DNA from: Arthrobacter saudimassiliensis
GTDB taxonomy: Bacteria > Actinomycetota > Actinomycetes > Actinomycetales > Micrococcaceae
Direction: 5' to 3'
Length of the DNA: 64,000 nucleotides
NCBI GenBank assembly: GCA_900016675.1
Contig: LN483072.1
Location: 496,001 to 560,000 of the forward strand
Position numbers and translations under genes: made by a program. Shown in pieces: positions 11,047 to 18,313 of this stretch (positions are counted from its first letter, which is position 1; every line of letters begins with the position of its first letter). The notes below the pieces were generated by a model, which saw only the letters and a list, made by a program, of their open reading frames with translations, searched no databases and was not told the DNA's origin.

Positions 11047-11678
11047 TCCGCGTCGGTGACCGGCTGGCGCAGGATGGTACGCAGCTTCTCCGGCGCCGTC
11101 CGGCGGAAGTCGCTGAGGTAGATCTCGTGATGCCGGCCGCGCGGGGTCAGGCCGTGCTCGGGCAGGTATCCGCCGTGCAGGGCGGCCAGGAGGCCGGCCT
11201 CGTCGTCGAAGGAGCCCACGTGCAGGGTCTGCACGCAGCGGCCCTCGGCGAGCGTTTCCAGCCGCACCCCGTCCAGCCGCGCGACGGCGTCGTCGGCCGC
11301 GGCACCGGCTGCGGCCTGGTCCCGGGCACGGCCGAGCATCGCGGCGTCGATCCACTCCGGCACCATGATCATCAGCGTCCAGTTCCACTGCGACTTGTCC
11401 CGGGCCGTGGTGAAGCTCTCCATGTCCGCGGCCCACCACAGGCCCTCCAGGGGCATGACCGTGTAGTCCCGGCCGAGGTCGCGCTTGCTGGCGAACTTCA
11501 GCTTGTAGGCCAGCGGATACAGCGCCTGGATCGCGTCCTGGAAGGCCGGCGAGGAATTGGGATCGCCGTGCCCGTCGACCATCAGGTACTGCAGCTCCGG
11601 CACGTCGACCAGCCGGAACTCGTTCCGTTTGGCCCGGTACGCGTCCAGGCTTTTCTTGAAGTCCGTCTTTTCCGTCAT
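11043..11678 (-). CDS. GyrI-like small-molecule-binding domain protein
   Basis: About 211 residues starting MTEKTDFKKSL at ATG 11678, which has a GGGAGG-type site upstream. The core matches the GyrI-like (PF06445) family: LMVDGHGDPN, ALYPLAYKLKFASKRDLG, MPLEGLWWA and WNWTLMIMVPEWI. Such proteins bind hydrophobic ligands or act as stand-alone effector domains; no DNA-binding part is present. It converges on hutH and the two stop codons share the palindrome CTAG (11043-11046). No function in histidine metabolism is implied. Confidence 0.8.
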   Translation of the reverse strand: MTEKTDFKKSLDAYRAKRNEFRLVDVPELQYLMVDGHGDPNSSPAFQDAIQALYPLAYKLKFASKRDLGRDYTVMPLEGLWWAADMESFTTARDKSQWNWTLMIMVPEWIDAAMLGRARDQAAAGAAADDAVARLDGVRLETLAEGRCVQTLHVGSFDDEAGLLAALHGGYLPEHGLTPRGRHHEIYLSDFRRTAPEKLRTILRQPVTDAD

Positions 11679-11805
11679 GGACCGGCCCTCCCAGGCGGCG
11701 CCGCCGGCCGGCTGCGGGACGCGCAGCGGCCAGGCGGCATCGCCGTCCACGGTACCGCCCGCGTCCGGGCCGGGCCAGACCGGACGGCGCGCCGGGGGCC
11801 GTTCC

Positions 11806-12303
11806 TTAGGCCAGGGCCGCCAGCACGGCGTCGTAGTCGGGTTCGGTGGTGATTTCGGGAACCAGCTGCGTGTAGGTGACGGTGCCCTCGGCGTCGAGCA
11901 CGACGACGGCGCGGGCGAGCAGGCCGCCGAGCGGCCCGTCCTGCTGGGTCAGCCCGAAGTCCTCGCCGAAGCCGGAGCGGAACGCGGAGGCCGCGGTCAC
12001 GTTGGCCAGGCCCTCGGCACCGCAGAAGCGGGCCAGGGCGAACGGCAGGTCCTTGGACACGCAGACGACCGCGGTGTCGGGCAGGTCCGCCGCGAGTTCG
12101 TTGAAGCGGCGCACGCTCTGGGCGCAGACGCCGGTGTCCACGCTGGGGAAGATGTTCAGCACGATGCGCTGTCCGGGGAAGTCGGTCGAGCGGACCGGCG
12201 CCAGGTCGGTGCCGACGAGGTCGAAGGCGGGGGCCGCCTCCCCCACGGCGGGCAGGTTGCCGCTGGTGCTGACGGGGCTGGATTTGAATGCTGTGATTGC
12301 CAT
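11806..12303 (-). CDS. tpx: Thiol peroxidase (Tpx, atypical 2-Cys peroxiredoxin)
   Basis: Reduces lipid and hydrogen peroxides with electrons from thioredoxin, in the cytoplasm. 165 residues, the normal Tpx length. The peroxidatic Cys60 lies in [19 protein letters not shown] and the resolving Cys94 in ARFCGAEG, matching the Cys61/Cys95 pair of E. coli Tpx. ATG 12303 is the first codon of the conserved ITAFKSSPV start. It is monocistronic, with about 400 bp of structured intergenic DNA before the next gene. Confidence 0.96.
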   Translation of the reverse strand: MAITAFKSSPVSTSGNLPAVGEAAPAFDLVGTDLAPVRSTDFPGQRIVLNIFPSVDTGVCAQSVRRFNELAADLPDTAVVCVSKDLPFALARFCGAEGLANVTAASAFRSGFGEDFGLTQQDGPLGGLLARAVVVLDAEGTVTYTQLVPEITTEPDYDAVLAALA

Positions 12304-12494
12304 GCTTCGTGTCTACCATGCCTCCGGCGTCGTTACGGCACGGATCGGACCCAGCCAGGACGCAGAGAGAACCCGGACAGGACGCTGCAGAACCGGCAGG
12401 CCGGGCGGGGGCCGTGGAGCGGGTCGGGCCGGGAGGCAGGAAAAGTTTCCGGCCCGGGGGTTGCATCGGCCTGATCGGTGCTATCAATGAAAGT

Positions 12495-12648
12495 GGCTGC
12501 GCTCATCTGCAGGTGGTCGCAGCCGGGTCCTCCCCCAGAGGGGGACCAGGGTTCCTGATAGGCGGGGACCGCAGGTCCATAAGGCCGGAACAACGTTCCT
12601 TGACCGGACCTCGGAACACCTTCCCGGGTAACACCGGGAAGGCGTTCC
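12495..12648. promoter_or_regulatory. Palindrome-rich intergenic region before the SRPBCC genes
   Basis: The 411-bp gap 12304-12714 holds no credible gene but carries a ladder of symmetric elements: GGCTGCG/CGCAGCC arms at 12495-12501 and 12518-12524; GGACC-GCA-GGTCC at 12566-12578; GGAAC-AAC-GTTCC at 12587-12599, starting exactly 21 bp after the previous one; and a 15-bp stem with one mismatch at 12613-12648. The first three could be protein sites and the last an RNA hairpin just upstream of the SRPBCC gene. No T-run follows, so it is not an obvious intrinsic terminator. Confidence 0.5.
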
Positions 12649-12714
12649 CCTGTTGGGGCCGGCCGGCCGGTTCCGGCCGTCACGGCGGCTCCTGTGCGAG
12701 CAAAGGAGGCCCTC

Positions 12715-13257
12715 ATGGCCCAACCGCTGCAGCTGACGGTTCCCTCCCATCTGCCGTTCATCGGCTGGCAGCGGGAATTCGGGTTCCCGCCCGCCGATGT
12801 CTATGCCGCCCACGCAGATCCCGAGCTCGTGGCCCAGTGGCTGGGCGCGTCCGGAACCAGGACGGAAATCAGCCGCTACGACTTCAGCACCGGCGGCAGC
12901 TTCAGCTACTGCCAGCGGGCGGCGGACGGAACGGCCAGCACCTTCACCGGGGTCTTCCACACCGTGCACCCGCAGGAGCTGATCATCCCGACCGTTGATT
13001 CCGGAGATCCCGGCGCCGCGACCATCACCTTCCTGCGCTTCGCCCCGCTGCCCGACGGCGGCACCCTGCTGACCGGGCATTCCGTCTATTCCACGCAGCA
13101 GCTGCGGGACCAGGCCGCGGACACCGCGCTGGCCGCCCTGGTGGGCAGCGGACTCGACCGGCTCGAGGACCTGCTCGCCAGCGACTCCCCGGGCGCCTGG
13201 GGCCTGGCCGACCGGGTCGACGGCTGGGACGAGCCCGCCGCCTGGGGCCGGCTGTGA
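12715..13257 (+). CDS. SRPBCC-domain protein (AHSA1-like), first of a pair
   Basis: 180 residues starting MAQPLQLTVPSH at ATG 12715, with an excellent site AAAGGAGG upstream. The protein has the START-like SRPBCC/AHSA1 pattern: REFGFPPADVYAAHADPELVAQWLG, then a GGSFSYCQRAADG beta hairpin, FTGVFHTVHPQELI and TLLTGHSVYSTQQLRDQAADTAL. Such proteins bind hydrophobic ligands in a helix-grip cavity; the specific ligand is unknown. It is coupled to a second SRPBCC gene by a 4-bp overlap and followed by a VOC gene, a grouping common in actinobacteria. Confidence 0.82.
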   Translation: MAQPLQLTVPSHLPFIGWQREFGFPPADVYAAHADPELVAQWLGASGTRTEISRYDFSTGGSFSYCQRAADGTASTFTGVFHTVHPQELIIPTVDSGDPGAATITFLRFAPLPDGGTLLTGHSVYSTQQLRDQAADTALAALVGSGLDRLEDLLASDSPGAWGLADRVDGWDEPAAWGRL

Positions 13258-13760
13258 AGAACCCGCTGCAGCTGAGCCTGCCTCCCGGCGAACCGTTTGC
13301 CGACTTCCGGCGTGAGTTCGAGGCTCCCGTTTCCGCCGTCTTCCGGGCGCACGTGGATCCGGACCTGTATGTGCAGTGGATCGGGCCGCACCGGCTGACG
13401 AGCCGGCTGGACGGTTTCGACGCCGGCGAGGGCGGCTCCTTCCGTCTGGTGCAGGCGGGCGACGACGGCGTCGAGTTCGCCTTCCGGGGCGTCTTCCACA
13501 CGATTCGGGAGAACGAGTTCCTGCTCTACTCGTTCGAGTTCGAGGGGTACGACACCGACGAGCCGTCCCTGGAACACACCTATTTCGCGTCCCTGCCCGG
13601 CGGCCGGAGCCTGTTGTCGGGACACTCGGTGTATCCGTCCGTAGAATCGCGGGACCAATGGGTCGCCGCCGGGATGGAAGAGGGCATGCGGCAGGGCTAT
13701 GACCGGCTGGAGTTCCTGCTGGCCGGACCTGGCCGTTCCGGCCCGCCGGGGCCGGGCTAA
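13254..13760 (+). CDS. SRPBCC-domain protein (AHSA1-like), second of a pair
   Basis: 168 residues. GTG 13254 overlaps the stop of the preceding paralog (GTGA), so the two are translated together. Shared elements with the first are FRREFEAPVSAVFRAHVDPDLY, VQWIGPHRLTSRLD, GGSFRLVQAGDDG, FRGVFHTIRENEFL and LLSGHSVYPSVESRDQWVAAG. The two proteins probably arose by tandem duplication and may form a heterodimer (inference). The C-terminus ends in a short Pro/Gly tail. Confidence 0.82.
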   Translation: MKNPLQLSLPPGEPFADFRREFEAPVSAVFRAHVDPDLYVQWIGPHRLTSRLDGFDAGEGGSFRLVQAGDDGVEFAFRGVFHTIRENEFLLYSFEFEGYDTDEPSLEHTYFASLPGGRSLLSGHSVYPSVESRDQWVAAGMEEGMRQGYDRLEFLLAGPGRSGPPGPG

Positions 13761-13804
13761 CCGCCGGCACCCGGGAGGCCCGGATGCGCCAGGAAGGGAA
13801 GACC

Positions 13805-14218
13805 ATGGATTGGACGCTGGAGGTCGTGGCCGTTCCGGTCAGCGACGTGGACCGGGCGATCGCCTTCTACGGCGGGCAGCTGGGCTTTGCCCTGGACCAC
13901 CACACCGACGCGGGTCCGGTGAACTTCGCCCAGCTCACCCCGCCGGGATCCGGCTGTTCGATCGTGGTGGGCACGCTGCCCGGCGCGGAGCAGATGCCGC
14001 CGGGTTCCCTGCACGGGCTGCAGCTGGTGGTTTCCGACGCAGAGCAGGCCCGGGAGCAGCTCGTCGCCAACGGGGTGGACGCCGGGGAGATCATGGTCCT
14101 CGACGACCGCGACGGCGGCACCATGTTCAACTTCCAGGATCCGGACGGCAACAGCTGGGTGGTGCAGCAGATCCGTGCCCGGGCGGAGCATCCGCTCCTT
14201 CCCCGGCCGGCCGGCTGA
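13805..14218 (+). CDS. VOC/glyoxalase-superfamily protein
   Basis: About 137 residues from ATG 13805, which has GGAAGGGAAG upstream; an in-frame ATG at 13784 is less well placed. It shows one vicinal-oxygen-chelate module: VVAVPVSDVDRAIAFYGGQLGFALD at the N-terminus, a central LHGLQLVVSDAEQAREQLV strand-helix unit and MFNFQDPDGNSWVVQQI at the C-terminus. Metal-type residues are present at the usual ends (Glu/Asp positions), but the substrate cannot be named. It lies 44 bp after the SRPBCC pair on the same strand. Confidence 0.83.
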   Translation: MDWTLEVVAVPVSDVDRAIAFYGGQLGFALDHHTDAGPVNFAQLTPPGSGCSIVVGTLPGAEQMPPGSLHGLQLVVSDAEQAREQLVANGVDAGEIMVLDDRDGGTMFNFQDPDGNSWVVQQIRARAEHPLLPRPAG

Positions 14219-14247
14219 CGCCCGGGCCGCTGCGCCGGCCGGAGATG

Positions 14248-15141
14248 TCAGGAAGCGGGGCGGGGAGGCCGTTCCTCGAGCGCCCAGTACACGGCGTGCT
14301 CCTCTTCGCTGCCTGCCGGTGCCAGGTAGACGGCGATCTCGTCCGCACCGAGCCGGCCGAGGTTGAACGCGTCGGCCGGAGCCTGCACGCACATCCGCAC
14401 GTCCGCCGACTGCTCGGGTGCGAGGCGCCCGGCCCCCTCGAGGGAGTGCCCGCCGTCGTCCGGACACGGCACGGCCGGATACCGGGCGCCGTCGGCGCCC
14501 CGCAGCCCCAGGACCAGGTCCTGGCCGGGCTCGGCGTCGGCGTCGCCGACATTTTGCACGGTCAACAGCACCGAAACGCTGCGCTCCGCACCCGCTTCCG
14601 ATGCCTGGAGCTCGGCGGTGCCGGCATCGGCGGCGGTGACCACCGCCCGGTAACCGCCCACCCGCAGGGCATCGCCCAGGTCGAACACCTTGTCGGTGCT
14701 GCCGTCGCGCAGCTCGTTGTATTCCTCGACGAACTCTTCGTGGGCCTGCTCCACTGACTGCGCCGCATTGTCGAGCAGGCTGGAGTAGAACGCGTGGGCC
14801 AGGCCCGCTCCCACGGTCCCGGCCACCGACAGCACCAGCCCGGCGACCGCCAGGCCTCGTCCGCTGCGGCTCCGGCGGCCCAGGACCAGTGCGGTGACGG
14901 CCAGCCCGACGCCGGCCGTTCCGACTGGAACAAGGAGGAGGTTGACCAGCGGAACCCAGCACAGCAGCAGGGCGACCAGCCCGACGATCAGGGCCGCCAG
15001 GCCGAAGCCGCGGGCAGCGCCGCCCGGCCGCCCGGGCGCCCCGGCCGGGCCCGGAGAGCCGGGCCGGCCGGGATATCCGGGGTTGGGGCCGGGAGAGCCG
15101 GGATGGCCGGGCACGGGCAGGTTCCCGTTCGGATGGATCAC
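14248..15141 (-). CDS. Gly/Pro-rich membrane protein with DUF4190-like helices and an outer domain (paralog A)
   Basis: 297 residues from a GTG start with AGGAA upstream. Residues 1-43 are a Pro/Gly-rich tail (PGSPGPNPGYPGRPGSPG). Three hydrophobic segments follow (about 46-112), beginning GLAALIVGLVALLLCWVPLV. The C-terminal 170 residues look extracytoplasmic and contain a DUF4352-like beta region (SVLLTVQNVGDADAEPGQ). It ends HAVYWALEERPP, resembling the AVYWRLP end of the larger gene at 17024-18256; the helices and AFYSS junction are also shared, so the two are paralogs. It follows the MFS gene by 19 bp and may be co-transcribed. Function unknown. Confidence 0.78.
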   Translation of the reverse strand: MIHPNGNLPVPGHPGSPGPNPGYPGRPGSPGPAGAPGRPGGAARGFGLAALIVGLVALLLCWVPLVNLLLVPVGTAGVGLAVTALVLGRRSRSGRGLAVAGLVLSVAGTVGAGLAHAFYSSLLDNAAQSVEQAHEEFVEEYNELRDGSTDKVFDLGDALRVGGYRAVVTAADAGTAELQASEAGAERSVSVLLTVQNVGDADAEPGQDLVLGLRGADGARYPAVPCPDDGGHSLEGAGRLAPEQSADVRMCVQAPADAFNLGRLGADEIAVYLAPAGSEEEHAVYWALEERPPRPAS

Positions 15142-15160
15142 GGTGTTCCTGGTTTCCCGG

Positions 15161-16405
15161 TCAGCCTGCGGCGGGCCTGCCCGGCGGAACGGCCTCCGCG
15201 GATTCGGCCGTGGACTCCGCCGATGCCCGCGAGGGCCGGGGAATCACGGCGACGGCCACGACGCCGAGGACGGCGGCGGCGGCGAACAGGTAGAAGCCGA
15301 ACGGATACGCGATTCCGGCCGTGACCAGGGATCCCGTGGCCCAGGGGCCGACAATGGCGCCCAGCCGGCCGACACCGGCGACGAAGCCCATGCCCGTGCC
15401 CACCAGGCGGCTCGGGTAGAGGTAGCCGACGAAGCCGTAGAGCAGCACCTGCGCGCAGAAGACGAACACGCCGGTCACCAGCACCACGGCGTTGAGGACC
15501 AGGGCGTTCTCCAGCCGGATGCTCAGGAGTGCCAGGAGGACCGCGGCACAGCCGAACCAGACCATGGTGGTGCCCTTGGGTCCGCGGGCGTCCGCGATGC
15601 GTCCGCCCACGAGCAGGCCGATGACGGCGCCCAGGTTCATGATCAGCAGCAGGGTCAGGGCGTCGGCCACGTTGTACCCGGCGCCGCGCATGATCTGGGG
15701 CAGCCAGGTGTTCAGCCCGTAGACCAGCAGCAGGCCCATGAAGGCGGCGACCCAGAGGCCCAGGGTGACGCGCAGGTAGCTGCCGCGCAGCAGCGTCGAC
15801 ACGGGCACGCGTTCGGGGCGGCCGCCGGCGACGGAGCGGGCGGCTTCTCCGGTTTCGGGCAGCTTGGCCCACATCACTGCGGCCGCCAGCAGGCCGAGGA
15901 GGCCGCCGCCGTAGAACAGCCACTGCCAGTTCCCGCCCAGGGCGATCGCCAGCAGCGAGGCGAGGACGGCGCCTACGTGGTAGCCGGTCATGGTGATGGT
16001 GCTGGAGTTGGCCTTGGCGTTGGCCGGCGCGGCTTCCTGCATCGCGGTGATCGCCACCGGCATGCAGGCGCCCATCCCGAGCCCGGCCAGCAGGCGCAGC
16101 ACGCCCATCATCGCGACGTTGGGCACCAGGGGCAGCAGCAGGGTGAAGACGGAGAACACGATCACGCAGACGATCAGCGGCACCCTGCGGCCGAAGCGGT
16201 CGGAGATCGGGCCGATCAGGGCGGCGCCCAGGCCGACGCCGACCAGCGAAATCGTGGAGATGTAGGTGGCTCCGGCGGACGTCATGCCCGCGTAGCCGGT
16301 GTCCAGCAGGGTGGGAATCGCGGCACCGAACGCCACAATATCGAAGCCCTCAAAGACCACGGTCAGCCAGCAGAGAATGACAACCCAACGTCGTCGTGAA
16401 TTCAT
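15161..16405 (-). CDS. MFS transporter, aromatic acid:H+ symporter (AAHS) type
   Basis: 414 residues with twelve predicted helices. The N-terminus WLTVVFEGFDIVAFGAAIPTL carries the acidic FD motif of helix 1 that marks AAHS carriers such as BenK, PcaK and MhpT, and GPISDRFGRRVPLIVC is the MFS loop 2-3 motif. VGRLGAIVGPWATGSL is the matching loop in the second half. It probably imports a benzoate- or hydroxycinnamate-like acid by proton symport, but no aromatic catabolic gene is adjacent; the nearest is the monooxygenase cluster at 47-53 kb. The 180 bp upstream hold a short GTAGC-CGT-GCTAC palindrome and little else. Confidence 0.88.
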   Translation of the reverse strand: MNSRRRWVVILCWLTVVFEGFDIVAFGAAIPTLLDTGYAGMTSAGATYISTISLVGVGLGAALIGPISDRFGRRVPLIVCVIVFSVFTLLLPLVPNVAMMGVLRLLAGLGMGACMPVAITAMQEAAPANAKANSSTITMTGYHVGAVLASLLAIALGGNWQWLFYGGGLLGLLAAAVMWAKLPETGEAARSVAGGRPERVPVSTLLRGSYLRVTLGLWVAAFMGLLLVYGLNTWLPQIMRGAGYNVADALTLLLIMNLGAVIGLLVGGRIADARGPKGTTMVWFGCAAVLLALLSIRLENALVLNAVVLVTGVFVFCAQVLLYGFVGYLYPSRLVGTGMGFVAGVGRLGAIVGPWATGSLVTAGIAYPFGFYLFAAAAVLGVVAVAVIPRPSRASAESTAESAEAVPPGRPAAG

Positions 16406-16586
16406 GGGGGGTGGATCCTTGCATCGGTCCGCTCATGCGGAGAGTTGCTTCAGCTCGGCGTGATTTAGCCGACATTCAGCTTAGCCCAGCGGCTCCGCCG
16501 CTCCGATTTCGGGTAGCCGTGCTACGTCCGGGATCGCCGGCCGCGCTGCTGGCCCGGATATGCCTGCCCGGCTGCATCTGCCCTGG

Positions 16587-16895
16587 TCAGTCCGCCCCGA
16601 GGTTCCAGTGCAGGATGGTCGCCGCCACGCTGGCGGCGAGCCCGGCCACCAGCCAGACCCCGGCCGCCACGCGGCTGTGCAGATGGAGCCAGGATTCGCG
16701 GCCGGTGAGCAGGGAGTACAGGCCGGTGCCCAGGGCGATCAGCCCTGCCGAGCCCAGCAGGCCGGGAAATCCCGTGGCGACCCCCTGCGCGACGACCAGC
16801 AGGATCATGATGATCCCCACCAGATAGGTGGACCAGCCGAAGCCCTCGGACGGCTGCCTGCCCCGTGCCGCGTTGTGTCCGCTGGATGCAGTCAT
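16587..16895 (-). CDS. Small two-helix membrane protein
   Basis: 102 residues from ATG 16895, chosen because GGAGG lies 9 nt upstream; a longer reading from 16952 would add a basic stretch with no ribosome site. A polar N-terminus is followed by two or three hydrophobic segments (STYLVGIIMILLVVAQGVA, GLIALGTGLYSLL and VWLVAGLAASVAATILHW). No domain is recognised. It stands alone between two divergently spaced membrane-protein genes. Confidence 0.7.
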   Translation of the reverse strand: MTASSGHNAARGRQPSEGFGWSTYLVGIIMILLVVAQGVATGFPGLLGSAGLIALGTGLYSLLTGRESWLHLHSRVAAGVWLVAGLAASVAATILHWNLGAD

Positions 16896-17023
16896 GCTGC
16901 GTCCTCCGTCGCCTCGCCGTTTCGGCCGGAGGGACTTCCCGGCCCCGGCCACGAGGATACCGCCGCCGGCGGCCGGAACGCCCTCCCCGAGGGCGGTTTC
17001 CGGGCACCGGGGAGCAAATCGGA

Positions 17024-18256
17024 TCAGGGCAGGCGCCAGTAGACGGCCTCGTTGTCCGACTCGGCGAGGACCATCTGCAGCCTGATCCTGGCATCCGGTC
17101 CGAGGGCCTCCGGCGGCAGCGCGATGCAGACCTCGCGTGTGATTTCGGCGCCTGCCTCCGGGCGAGGCTGATCAAAGCGGCCGGGATCGAGCTGCATCGG
17201 GCAGCTGAGCGGGCTGTAGCTTCGCCCGTCGGCTCCCACGAACTCAGCCTGCAGGTCCAGCCAGGGCAGGCCGGGCCCAGTGCCGTTGTAGGTGCCGGTG
17301 AAGGTGAACAGCGCGTAGGCGTCCCGCGGTTCCTCGGTGTCGGGGAAGCGGTCCAGGACGTCCTCGGTGGCGTCCAGGTTCACGTCGGCAAGCCTGACCG
17401 TGTAGGTCCCCACCGTCGCGCTCTCGCCGGGTGCGGACGACGGCGCGGCCAGGATCTCTTCGACGGTGGACCGGGCCAGGTCGTACGAATAGTCGTCGTA
17501 CCCCTCGGTTTCGGTCAGCGGGTACGGCTCGTCCGCCACCGGCCCCGGAGCCTCCTCGACCGAGCTGTAGAAGGCGGCCGACAGGGCGATGTTGATCAGC
17601 ACCGCGACGACAGCGGCGACGGCTCCCAGCACGATGGCGGTAATGCCCATGGGTTTGCCGCTGGTGCCGGCCCGGCTGCCTTTCACCGTGGCTGCAATGC
17701 CCAGTCCGACGGCGACGAGTCCCAGGAGGACGGCCACCACGTTCACGAAGGGAATCCAGCAGGTCAGCAGGGCCAGGCCGCCCGTGACGAGCGCGCCGAT
17801 GCCGAGCCCCTTGCCCGGCTCCGGAACCGGTCCGGGCATGCCGGCATAACCTGCGGGACCGTAGCCCGGGTAGCCGGGGTAGCCCGGAGCCGCCGGCGCC
17901 CCGGGGTACCCCGGATAACCCGTGTCGGGGGCTCCCGGATAACCCGCCGGCCCCGCGGCACCCGGGTACCCCGGATAGCCCGCGTCGGCGGCTCCGGGAT
18001 AACCCGCCGGCCCCGTGGCACCCGGGTACCCCGGAGAGCCCGCGTCGGCGGACCCGCTGTAGCCTGCCGGCCCGGAGGCGCCCTGTCCATACGGCGTGCC
18101 GGGCGAAGCGGCGCCGCCCTGGACGTATGGATTCCCCGGCGCATGCCCCCAGGGCGTCACCGGAGGTCCGTCGGCTGCTCCGCCGTCGGCTCCGGACGGG
18201 CCGTCGTGCGGCTCCTTCGGCTCCTGCGGCTCCTGCGGTTCCTGCTCCCTGTCCAC
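17024..18256 (-). CDS. Collagen-like-repeat membrane protein with DUF4190-like helices (paralog B)
   Basis: 410 residues from GTG 18256, which has AGGGGGAG upstream. A Glu/Pro repeat head (EQEPQEPQEPKEP) leads into about 95 residues of PGYPG-type repeats encoded by a 60-bp tandem repeat, then hydrophobic segments LGIGALVTGGLALLTCWIPF, VAVLLGLVAVGLGIAATVKG and MGITAIVLGAVAAVVAVLIN. The C-terminal half is a predicted outer domain ending NEAVYWRLP. It shares the helices, the AFYSS junction and the C-terminal motif with the smaller gene at 14248-15141. The Pro/Gly/Tyr tail probably faces the cytoplasm, as in many actinobacterial membrane proteins. Function unknown. Confidence 0.8.
   Translation of the reverse strand: MDREQEPQEPQEPKEPHDGPSGADGGAADGPPVTPWGHAPGNPYVQGGAASPGTPYGQGASGPAGYSGSADAGSPGYPGATGPAGYPGAADAGYPGYPGAAGPAGYPGAPDTGYPGYPGAPAAPGYPGYPGYGPAGYAGMPGPVPEPGKGLGIGALVTGGLALLTCWIPFVNVVAVLLGLVAVGLGIAATVKGSRAGTSGKPMGITAIVLGAVAAVVAVLINIALSAAFYSSVEEAPGPVADEPYPLTETEGYDDYSYDLARSTVEEILAAPSSAPGESATVGTYTVRLADVNLDATEDVLDRFPDTEEPRDAYALFTFTGTYNGTGPGLPWLDLQAEFVGADGRSYSPLSCPMQLDPGRFDQPRPEAGAEITREVCIALPPEALGPDARIRLQMVLAESDNEAVYWRLP
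17904..18083. repeat. 60-bp tandem repeat, three copies, in a coding region
   Basis: GGGTACC recurs at 17904, 17964 and 18024, each starting a 60-bp unit; the first two copies are close to identical and the third is diverged in its second half. Each unit encodes 20 residues of the pattern AGYPGYPG..GPAGYPG in the membrane protein on the minus strand. Copy number may vary between strains. Confidence 0.9.
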
Positions 18257-18301
18257 TGTCTCCCCCTGGTGTTCCGGCTGCTGTCTATGAACCCTACCGG
18301 C

Positions 18302-18307
18302 CATAAT
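18302..18307 (+). promoter_or_regulatory. Candidate -10 box (CATAAT) of the SIR2 gene
   Basis: CATAAT ends 6 nt before ATG 18314, the geometry of a leaderless transcript starting at the A of the start codon. The same spacing recurs at several genes in this window. Confidence 0.55.
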
Positions 18308-18313
18308 GGGTCC

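Noticed and set aside
17904-18083. A possible CRISPR array because of regular 60-bp spacing
   Set aside because: The units are near-identical through their whole length with no variable spacers, and they encode in-frame PGYPG repeats.
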